From the NCBI GenBank assembly GCA_027488265.1, contig JAIYCA010000110.1, forward strand, positions 1-6,065: a stretch of DNA of 6,065 nucleotides, in the 5' to 3' direction. Below the pieces are notes generated by a model. That model worked only from the letters and a program-made list of their open reading frames with translations. It had not been told where the DNA came from and searched no databases. Positions within the stretch are counted from its first letter, which is position 1. The number at the start of each line of letters is the position of its first letter. Shown here piece by piece: positions 1 through 5,724 of the stretch. The stretch is from Planctomycetaceae bacterium (GTDB lineage Bacteria; Planctomycetota; Phycisphaerae; Phycisphaerales; SM1A02). A program made the position numbers and the translations under genes.

Positions 1-32
1 ATCGCCTGCTTGTCCCGTCACCCTGCACGGCC

Positions 33-1262
33 TTGAGAACTGAACGGTCCATTTCTGCGCTGTCGGCGTTGTCTGAACTCCCCGACACGCGCGCTGCCGC
101 GCGTGAAGTCGCGGGGATGCTTCAAGCGTCCTCACCACTTCGCGCAGACGTGCTGTTCGTCTTCGCGAGCTTTCATCACCGCGCGCTTTTGCGCGATTCT
201 CTCGACTTTCTCCGGCGAGAACTGCACCCGGCGCACCTCCTCGCGACCACGGTGGAGAGCGTTGTGAGCGGTACGCGCGAGGTCGAACACACACCAGGCT
301 TGTCGGTCCTTGCGCTTTCCGCTCCAGGCATCGTCGCGCGCCCCTTTTGGTTCGACCTTGAAGACGGTCCGCCGGCGGTGTGGAGTGAGGGCTTCATCCG
401 ACAACGGATCACGCTCCCGCCCGACGAAGGCGCGGGCGGCGGCGCACTCGCGCATCGCGGGACGATTCTTTTCGCCGACCCCCACTCGATTCATCCAGGC
501 GAGGCTTGCGCAGCCATCGATGCCGCGGCTGGACCGGAAGGCGCTCGCATTTTCGGCGGTGTGGCAAGCGGCGCATCGCACGCTGGGCTCAATGTCCTCG
601 CGGTCGATCGACACGTTTCGCACGGAGGTCTTGTTGGACTTTCGATCTTTGGTGACATCGATATCGCTGGTCTCGTGAGCCAAGGATGCCGTCCAATCGG
701 CGGCGAATTCGTGGTGACCGCCGCGCGCGGGAACGAGATTCTGGCTCTCAATGGACATCGCGCCATCGATGCGGTGCGCGACATGGTCGAGTCACTTGCC
801 AAATCCGATCGCTCGTGTATTGGGCAAGGACTCCTTGTTGGTCTCGCACTGGATTGCACCAAGCAACGCCGAGGGCGCGGCGATTACCTCGTGCGGCCGG
901 TGCTCGCCGTTGAATCCGCATCGGGGAGTATCTCGCTCGGAGATCGCGTGCACTCAGGGCAGACCATGTGTTTTCATATTCGCGACCAACAAACGGCCGA
1001 AGACGATCTCGCGATGATGCTCGATCGCGAGCAATTGCGTGATCCCGTGAAAGCCGCGCTGCTCTTCACCTGCAACGTGCGCGGAACGCGCTTCTTCTCA
1101 ACGCCCGACCATGACGCGAGCACGGTGTCGCGTCGACTGCACACGTCGGCGCTCGCAGGCTTTCAATGCGCGGGCGAAATCGGTCCGCAGGGGAAGCGCT
1201 CGTTCGTGCACACTCAAACCGCGTCCGTCGTTCTCTTCCGAAATGCACGCGCGGGTTTTTGA
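33..1262 (+). CDS. FIST domain (FIST_N + FIST_C) signal-sensing protein
   Basis: Predicted 409-residue FIST-family protein. FIST domains are proposed small-ligand sensors in bacterial signal transduction; no effector domain is fused here, so it would act as a stand-alone sensor or partner, probably in the cytoplasm (no signal peptide or membrane segment seen). FIST_N runs roughly over residues 35-225: LFVFASFHH opens it and SQGCRPIGG (216-224) marks its end. FIST_C follows, with a RPVLAVE segment, the CNVRGTRFF strand starting at C347, and the C-terminal signature FQCAGEIGP (377-385), where the family commonly shows a similar AGE.GP motif. The start used is TTG at 33 with no Shine-Dalgarno sequence; the frame stays open back to base 3, so the true start could lie just outside the window. 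The next in-frame ATG (117) would cut into the region before the first strand and seems too late. A hairpin 25 bases after the stop suggests its transcript ends there. The family call is firm; the ligand and pathway are unknown. Confidence 0.88.
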   Translation: MRTERSISALSALSELPDTRAAAREVAGMLQASSPLRADVLFVFASFHHRALLRDSLDFLRRELHPAHLLATTVESVVSGTREVEHTPGLSVLALSAPGIVARPFWFDLEDGPPAVWSEGFIRQRITLPPDEGAGGGALAHRGTILFADPHSIHPGEACAAIDAAAGPEGARIFGGVASGASHAGLNVLAVDRHVSHGGLVGLSIFGDIDIAGLVSQGCRPIGGEFVVTAARGNEILALNGHRAIDAVRDMVESLAKSDRSCIGQGLLVGLALDCTKQRRGRGDYLVRPVLAVESASGSISLGDRVHSGQTMCFHIRDQQTAEDDLAMMLDREQLRDPVKAALLFTCNVRGTRFFSTPDHDASTVSRRLHTSALAGFQCAGEIGPQGKRSFVHTQTASVVLFRNARAGF

Positions 1263-1284
1263 GACGTCGGTACGCGAGACATCG

Positions 1285-1306
1285 GAGCGTCGCGCGAGCG
1301 ACGTTT
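1285..1306 (+). terminator. Possible rho-independent terminator after the FIST gene
   Basis: A perfect six-base-pair GC-rich stem (CGTCGC 1288-1293, GCGACG 1298-1303) closes a GCGA loop, a GNRA-type tetraloop. It can be extended by G-U, A-U and G-U pairs to 1285-1306. It lies 22 bases after the FIST stop codon. The T tract is short (TTT, then GGGG), so termination may be partial or the hairpin may serve as a 3' end stabiliser instead. Confidence 0.45.
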
Positions 1307-1321
1307 GGGGCACCGTTCGCA

Positions 1322-1358
1322 CATCCTTCGCGGATGAACCACTCCTCCTTCGAGGAGT
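1322..1358 (+). other. Two further tandem hairpins upstream of the secretion ATPase
   Basis: Two more perfect inverted repeats follow the putative terminator. The first is CATCC (1322-1326) with GGATG (1332-1336) around TTCGC. The second is ACTCCTC (1341-1347) with GAGGAGT (1352-1358) around CTTC, followed by only two Ts. Together with 1288-1303 this makes three hairpins in about 70 bases of noncoding DNA. The second could act as a back-up terminator, or the set could form a structured 3' end; the sequence does not decide. No coding region is seen here. Confidence 0.35.
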
Positions 1359-1374
1359 TTCAGCTCCACGGTGG

Positions 1375-1403
1375 TTGGTCGCGCGCCGTCGGGTCGCTAC
1401 GCT
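1375..1403 (+). promoter_or_regulatory. Weak candidate promoter for the secretion ATPase gene
   Basis: TTGGTC (1375-1380) and TACGCT (1398-1403) are separated by exactly 17 bases. The -35 shares its TTG with the sigma70 consensus; the -10 fits the loose TANNNT form. Transcription would begin about 6-7 bases later, at or next to the ATG at 1410, giving a leaderless message. This agrees with the absence of a ribosome binding site before that ATG. The match is weak and such matches arise by chance. Confidence 0.22.
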
Positions 1404-1409
1404 CTCCTT

Positions 1410-3101
1410 ATGGCGACCGGCGAGATCATCGGTGACATCCTTGTCTCAGAGGGCGTTGTAACCAGCGACCAACTTGTCGCCGCGCGCGCGGAGCAAACTC
1501 GTACCGGCGAACGGCTCGAGCAAACGCTCGCGCGCATGGGGTATGCCACCGCGGAGCACGCCATGCGGTCGCTCGCGGCCGAGATGGGCCTTCCCTTCCT
1601 TCGGTTGGATGAAGAAATCTTCGACGACGACGCGGTCGCGCTTGTGCCACCTCGCCTCGTCTTCAAACTGCGGGCGATCCCGGTTCGAAAGGAACGCGGC
1701 CGACTGCTTCTCGCGACAAGTGATCCTCTGCGCCCTGAAGGCTTCGACCAGATGCGCGCGGCCGCAGGGCTTCCCATCGCGATTGCGGTCGCCGAAGACA
1801 ACGACCTTGCGACGCAGATTCGAACGCGCTTCGGTGTGGCGGGCGACGTTCTTGAAGCGCTCGGCGCGGGAAGCGCTCCGACGACTGCCGAGAGTCGCGC
1901 AACCGAGTCAGAGAATTCCGACCCCGACGGCGCGAGCGAGGCGAGCGTTGTTCGACTCGTGAACGATCTCCTGCTCGAAGCAATTCGCGAGCGTGCGACG
2001 GACATCCACATTGAGCCGTACGAACACGAACTGCACGTTCGCTATCGCATCGACGGCGTCATGTCCGATGCAGGCGTACCAGCCACGATCCACCGTTTCC
2101 GCAACGCGATCACGAGCCGCCTGAAGATCATGGCGAACCTCAACATCGCCGAAAAGCGTCGCCCGCAAGACGGACGCATCACTCTGCGCAACAAGGGCCA
2201 AGAGTTTGACCTACGACTTTCGGTGATTCCGATGTTGCATGGCGAAGGCGTCGTCTTGCGCATTCTTTCGAAGAGCGCCGCGCTCGCGGGCCTCGATGAA
2301 CTCGGCATGCCTGCGCGCGTCTTAAAGCCGTGGAACGACCTTGTCTCTTGCCCGCACGGCATCGTGCTCGTCACGGGTCCAACCGGAAGCGGAAAGTCGA
2401 CCACGCTCTACGCGTCGCTCAAGCAAATCGTTTCGGGCGAAGTGAAAGCGATCACCGTCGAGGATCCCGTCGAGTACCACGTGCCCGGCGTCAATCAGAT
2501 TCAGGTCAACCACCAAGTCGGGCTCGATTTCGCAACCGGCTTGCGCGCGATTCTTCGCCACGACCCTGACATCATCATGATCGGTGAGATTCGCGACGCC
2601 GAAACCGCAAACGCGGCGGTCCAGGCCTCGCTCACCGGCCACCTTGTGCTCTCGACGCTGCACACGAATGACGCCGCAGGTGCCGCTACGCGCCTCCTCG
2701 ACATGGGTGTCGAGCCGTTCCTCGTTGCGAGCACCGTCGAGGGCGTCCTCGCGCAGCGACTGCTCCGGCGCGTCTGTCGGTCCTGCGTCGTCGCCCGCAA
2801 GCCGCACGCGGGCGAGGTTCCACCGGACTTCCAACTTGCCCCGGACGGGCTCATCGCGGAAGCCGTTGGCTGCCGCGAATGCCGCGGTTCTGGCTATCGA
2901 GGACGCATCGGCTGCTACGAGCTTTTGGAAATCGACGAACCCGTGCGCGCCGAGATCATGCGTCGCGCAAGCGCAGCCTCGATCGCGAATGCCGCCCGTG
3001 GGGCTGGCCGCCTCACGACACTTCGTGATTCGGCCGCCGAACTCGTGGCGAGCCGCGTCACGACGCCGGGCGAAGCACTCTCGGCTGTGAAGACTGCCTG
3101 A
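1410..3101 (+). CDS. gspE: GspE/PilB-family type II secretion or type IV pilus assembly ATPase
   Basis: Predicted 563-residue cytoplasmic hexameric ATPase that would power pseudopilus or pilus assembly at the inner membrane. Residues 1 to about 140 form an MshEN/T2SSE_N-like domain. A low-complexity linker (about 150-175) leads to the N2 domain, with DIHIEP at 198-203. The ATPase core has Walker A GPTGSGKST (323-331, K329), an Asp box EDPVEY (351-356), Walker B DIIMIGEIRD (387-396, E393) and a His box with H411 and H418. A tetracysteine zinc site (C456-x2-C459, C488-x2-C491) is complete, as in GspE and PilB and unlike PilT. I chose ATG 1410 over GTG 1371 because family homology begins at once with GEIIGDILV; the extra 13 residues upstream look unrelated and neither start has a ribosome binding site. 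Length is normal and all catalytic motifs are intact. No pilin, GspF/PilC or secretin gene is in view, so whether it is GspE or PilB is undecided; the symbol is a family label. Confidence 0.93.
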   Translation: MATGEIIGDILVSEGVVTSDQLVAARAEQTRTGERLEQTLARMGYATAEHAMRSLAAEMGLPFLRLDEEIFDDDAVALVPPRLVFKLRAIPVRKERGRLLLATSDPLRPEGFDQMRAAAGLPIAIAVAEDNDLATQIRTRFGVAGDVLEALGAGSAPTTAESRATESENSDPDGASEASVVRLVNDLLLEAIRERATDIHIEPYEHELHVRYRIDGVMSDAGVPATIHRFRNAITSRLKIMANLNIAEKRRPQDGRITLRNKGQEFDLRLSVIPMLHGEGVVLRILSKSAALAGLDELGMPARVLKPWNDLVSCPHGIVLVTGPTGSGKSTTLYASLKQIVSGEVKAITVEDPVEYHVPGVNQIQVNHQVGLDFATGLRAILRHDPDIIMIGEIRDAETANAAVQASLTGHLVLSTLHTNDAAGAATRLLDMGVEPFLVASTVEGVLAQRLLRRVCRSCVVARKPHAGEVPPDFQLAPDGLIAEAVGCRECRGSGYRGRIGCYELLEIDEPVRAEIMRRASAASIANAARGAGRLTTLRDSAAELVASRVTTPGEALSAVKTA

Positions 3102-3121
3102 AATCCCGATGAAGTGCACGT

Positions 3122-3150
3122 TTGACGGCGGCGGATAAACATCCGATACT
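3122..3150 (+). promoter_or_regulatory. Sigma70-type promoter for the coiled-coil envelope protein gene
   Basis: TTGACG (3122-3127, five of six to TTGACA) and GATACT (3145-3150, four of six to TATAAT) are separated by the ideal 17 bases. Transcription would start near 3157, leaving a leader of about 30 bases before the ATG at 3187. It is the best promoter match in the window and sits in the 85-base gap after the secretion ATPase, so the downstream genes probably have their own transcript. The housekeeping consensus is assumed to apply in this organism. Confidence 0.55.
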
Positions 3151-3159
3151 CCTCGGCTC

Positions 3160-3172
3160 GAGCCTTGGGCTC
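3160..3172 (+). other. Small leader hairpin beside the ribosome binding site
   Basis: GAGCC (3160-3164) pairs perfectly with GGCTC (3168-3172) around a TTG loop. It ends two bases before the GGAG ribosome binding site. The 5' arm also belongs to a ten-base palindrome GGCTCGAGCC (3155-3164), so two folds compete, or the palindrome could be a protein-binding site. It might stabilise the message 5' end or tune translation; it may equally be chance in GC-rich DNA. Confidence 0.25.
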
Positions 3173-3174
3173 AT

Positions 3175-3178
3175 GGAG
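3175..3178 (+). promoter_or_regulatory. Canonical ribosome binding site of the envelope protein gene
   Basis: GGAG lies eight bases before the ATG at 3187, a good Shine-Dalgarno match and spacing. It fixes the start of this gene. The other genes in the window lack an equally good site. Confidence 0.7.
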
Positions 3179-3186
3179 ATCTGCAG

Positions 3187-4548
3187 ATGGCGTCCCGTTC
3201 TTCCACCGGTGTGATCGTTGCTCTGGTGGTCTTCGTCGTTCTCAGCGTCGCACTCCTTGCGGTTTCGATCATCCTTTACGCGGATAAGTCGACCGCTGAG
3301 CAGCAAGCGAGCGAAGCCAAGGCTGAACTCGACAAGTTCATCACCAGCGAAGAACGTGGCCGTTCTGAAACGCAGGCGATGATTGGCGAAGCCGCAGGCA
3401 CCAGCCTCTTCGATCACATGACGAAGAAGAGCCAAGATGTCAACGAGTTCGTCGCGGGCGATCGCACCGCCGACCTCGCCGGCCTCCGCTCGACGCTCAA
3501 TGTTGAAGAAGGCCAAACCGTGCGTGAGACGATGCGCAAACTCGCGCAGGATCGCGACGCCCGTAAGCAAGAAGCCGACAGCCTCAAGACCAAGGCGAAC
3601 GATCTTCAGAAGTCGCTCGATGCGCTCGAAGAGCGCCTTGCCGCGAGCGAGAAGGCCCGCGAAGAAGCGGTCGCGAAGGTGACTGCGTCGATCGCGTCGT
3701 ATGAGCAAGCTGCTGAGGGTTACCGCGGCGAGTTCGACGGCGCCAAGGCTGCGCTCGACCAAGCGCGCGCCGATCTCCAAGCACAATTCACGAGCGAGTC
3801 CGAAGCGCTCCAAACCGAAATCGACACCCTCCGCAACGAGCGCGTCGTCCTCGACGGCCGCATCGCAGCCCTTCAGAAGAAGGTCGAAGCGACCTCGACG
3901 AAGGCTGGAAATCCAGCGGCGCTCGTCGACTCGCGCGTTGTCGACTTCGATCCGAAGACCGGAACGATCTTCATCGACATCGGTTCGAACAAGCGCGTCG
4001 TGCCCGGCATGACGTTTGAAGTGTTCGACGACGCCGCCGGTATCGCCGCTGCTGCCAACAGCGACGGCGCGATTCGCGGCAAGGCGAGCGTGCAAGTCAT
4101 CAAGGTTGGCGACACGACCTCGACCTGCCGCGTCATCCGCGGTACGGGCAGCCGTCCGATCGTGAAGGACGACGTCCTCGCGAACGCGGTCTTCAATCCT
4201 GACTACAAGTTCAAGTTCCTCGTGCACGGCAAGTTCGACGTCAACAGCGATGGCAAGTCGACCACGAACGAAGCCGACTTCATCAAGAGCCGCATTCTTG
4301 AATGGGGTGGCGAGATTGTCGAAGGCGACACACTCTCGGGCGACCTCGACTTCCTCGTCCTCGGTGTGCAGCCGCCGTTCCCCGCGCCGCTCCCATCGGA
4401 CGCAACCGAGGCTCAAACCCTCTCGTTCACTGATCAGCGCGCTGCGCGTGAACTCTACGACAGCCTCTTCCGCACTGCGGCCGATGCTGAGATCCCAGTG
4501 CTGAACTGGAGTCGCTTCGAGACGCTCACCGGAACCGTGAACCGCTGA
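3187..4548 (+). CDS. Membrane-anchored coiled-coil protein with BRCT-like C-terminal region
   Basis: Uncharacterised 453-residue protein; I recall similar proteins in planctomycetes but know no function. One hydrophobic segment (about 8-32) follows a short N-terminus containing R4, so it is probably anchored in the inner membrane with the rest in the periplasm. Residues 35 to about 237 are rich in A, E, K, Q, R and look like coiled coil, most clearly from about 100 on. Residues 246-338 form a beta-rich segment (SRVVDFDPKTGTIFIDIG, then VPGMTFEVFD and GKASVQVIKVGD) that recalls small beta-barrel domains such as the FlgT C-terminal domain. Residues 341-449 read like a BRCT domain: KFLVHG, GG at 374-375, DLDFLVLG at 386-393, and EIPVLNWSRFETL near the end. 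A D-x-N-x-D-G loop (351-362) is inserted in it. Lysine is AAG in 25 of 26 cases, against 6 of 11 in the next gene, which with its promoter and ribosome binding site suggests strong expression. A structural envelope or scaffold role is a guess. Confidence 0.85.
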   Translation: MASRSSTGVIVALVVFVVLSVALLAVSIILYADKSTAEQQASEAKAELDKFITSEERGRSETQAMIGEAAGTSLFDHMTKKSQDVNEFVAGDRTADLAGLRSTLNVEEGQTVRETMRKLAQDRDARKQEADSLKTKANDLQKSLDALEERLAASEKAREEAVAKVTASIASYEQAAEGYRGEFDGAKAALDQARADLQAQFTSESEALQTEIDTLRNERVVLDGRIAALQKKVEATSTKAGNPAALVDSRVVDFDPKTGTIFIDIGSNKRVVPGMTFEVFDDAAGIAAAANSDGAIRGKASVQVIKVGDTTSTCRVIRGTGSRPIVKDDVLANAVFNPDYKFKFLVHGKFDVNSDGKSTTNEADFIKSRILEWGGEIVEGDTLSGDLDFLVLGVQPPFPAPLPSDATEAQTLSFTDQRAARELYDSLFRTAADAEIPVLNWSRFETLTGTVNR

Positions 4549-4551
4549 TAT

Positions 4552-4582
4552 CTGCTTTCTCAAGCAGTCCGGAACCCCCCGG
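4552..4582 (+). other. Hairpins in the junction between envelope protein and acyltransferase genes
   Basis: CTGCTT (4552-4557) pairs perfectly with AAGCAG (4562-4567) around TCTC, starting three bases after the upstream stop codon. A second, shorter stem, CCGG (4569-4572) with CCGG (4579-4582), reaches the first base of the GTG start codon. There is no T tract, so this is unlikely to be a strong terminator. It could lower acyltransferase translation relative to the upstream gene, or protect the upstream message from 3' decay. Confidence 0.35.
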
Positions 4583-5649
4583 TGTCGATCGGCATAGAAC
4601 TCACCCAATACGCGGCGGCCCGAACGGTCGCCGCGTTGTTTTCTCCCTTCAATCCCGAACAGAACCTCGCCGTCGCGCGGCTGTTTGGCTCAATCTACGC
4701 CCGCGCGGGAGCAAAGCGCCGCGCGCGCGCCGTTGGCAATGTGCGACGCGCATTCCCCGACCTCGCACCCGAAACCCAGTGGCAAATGGTCGATGAATCG
4801 ATCGGCCACATGTTCGGGATCTTCATGGTCGACGCGTTCTCGATGCCGCGTGTGATCGGCCGTGAGAACTGGCATGAACGCGTGCGGATCGGCAACGTCG
4901 GCCGTGCGATGGAACACCTCACTTCCGAAAAACCGTGCCTCTTCGTGACGGGCCACATCGGAAACTGGGAGATCCTTGGATACGTCCTCGCGCTGGTCGG
5001 GTTCCGCATGTCGGCGCTTGCGCGACCTCTCGACAACCGATTCCTCAACGACTGGCTGCTCGGAGTACGTCAGCGCACTGGGCTTCGCATTGTGACCAAA
5101 TGGGGTGCAACGGACGAAGTCCAGAAGATCATCGAATCGGGTGGCAAGGTCGGCTTCATCGCCGATCAAAACGCCGGAAACGACGGACTTTTCGTGCCGT
5201 TCTTCTCGCGGCTCGCATCTACGTACAAGTCGATTCCTCTCCTCGCGCTGCGATATGAGATTCCGATCGTGTGCGGCTATGCGCGGCGCGTGGACGGACA
5301 GTTTCGCTACGAACTCCGCCTCACCGATGTGATCGAACCCGACGACTGGAAGGACGCCGACGACCCAGTCATGTACATCGGCGCACGCTACAACCGCGCG
5401 ATCGAACGGATGATCCGCGAAAGTCCTGAGCAGTACCTGTGGGTGCACCGACGTTGGAATTCGCGCCCAAAGCATGAGCGCGAAGGCACGGAGATGCCCG
5501 CACGCTTGTTGCGAAAACTTGAAGCGCTGCCGTGGATGACGCCCGAACTCCTCGCGGAACTTGCGAAACCCATCGATGCTCCAGTCGATCCATCGGCACT
5601 TCGTTGGAAAGACGGCGCGATCGCGCTTGATTCGCGTTACCGTGCGTGA
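4582..5649 (+). CDS. LpxL/HtrB-type lysophospholipid acyltransferase
   Basis: Predicted 355-residue acyltransferase of the LpxL/HtrB (lipid A late acyltransferase, LPLAT) family, which transfers an acyl chain from acyl-ACP to a lipid A precursor or related glycolipid at the cytoplasmic face of the inner membrane. The catalytic H-x4-E motif is intact as GHIGNWE (H125, E130). The family's substrate-region signature follows as IADQNAGNDGLFVPFF (D195, Q196), and the C-terminal YLWVHRRWNSRP (H289-W292) is typical. The N-terminus is only moderately hydrophobic, so the usual anchor helix is not clear. About 45 residues follow the core. The start is GTG 4582, the first usual start codon after the preceding stop in this frame, with only a weak GGA upstream. 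It lies 33 bases after the envelope protein gene and is probably co-transcribed with it. The family is clear; the acceptor lipid is not, so no symbol is given. Confidence 0.92.
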   Translation: MSIGIELTQYAAARTVAALFSPFNPEQNLAVARLFGSIYARAGAKRRARAVGNVRRAFPDLAPETQWQMVDESIGHMFGIFMVDAFSMPRVIGRENWHERVRIGNVGRAMEHLTSEKPCLFVTGHIGNWEILGYVLALVGFRMSALARPLDNRFLNDWLLGVRQRTGLRIVTKWGATDEVQKIIESGGKVGFIADQNAGNDGLFVPFFSRLASTYKSIPLLALRYEIPIVCGYARRVDGQFRYELRLTDVIEPDDWKDADDPVMYIGARYNRAIERMIRESPEQYLWVHRRWNSRPKHEREGTEMPARLLRKLEALPWMTPELLAELAKPIDAPVDPSALRWKDGAIALDSRYRA

Positions 5650-5724
5650 AGCAGTTGCGCTTCGCCCGTCAAAGGATCCGCCTGTCACGTCTCTGAACTT
5701 CCTCGCACGGAATCGCCGTCGATC

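Noticed and set aside
132..758. A 208-codon minus-strand open frame inside the FIST gene
   Set aside because: No family resemblance, and it is entirely opposite the conserved FIST_N coding sequence.
1371..1409. GTG at 1371 as the start of the secretion ATPase
   Set aside because: The 13 extra residues are not like the family N-terminus, no ribosome binding site precedes it, and homology begins just after ATG 1410.
1111..1461. A + strand 116-codon frame bridging the FIST end and the ATPase start
   Set aside because: It overlaps two well-supported genes in another frame and gives an arginine/serine-rich sequence without motifs; it also runs through the hairpin cluster.
2322..3119. A 265-codon minus-strand open frame opposite the secretion ATPase
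   Set aside because: It lies across the Walker, His box and tetracysteine region of an intact ATPase and has no motif of its own; a codon-bias shadow.
3058..4608. A 516-codon open frame on the minus strand covering the whole envelope protein gene
   Set aside because: Its product is a composition-biased R/E/V/L/D-rich sequence without recognisable motifs, as expected from the reverse of strongly biased GC-rich coiled-coil codons. The + strand gene has a promoter, ribosome binding site and domain pattern.
5615..5626. Twelve-base palindrome GCGCGATCGCGC
   Set aside because: It sits within the acyltransferase coding region, and GATCGC-type strings are frequent across this GC-rich window, so it is probably composition rather than a site.
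4690..5688. A 332-codon minus-strand open frame opposite the acyltransferase
   Set aside because: The + strand has every conserved acyltransferase motif in order; the antisense product resembles nothing and is rich in R, H and V.
5650..5724. Search for a promoter or terminator before the response regulator
   Set aside because: No -35/-10 pair with suitable spacing and no hairpin with a T tract was found, so nothing is annotated in this gap.
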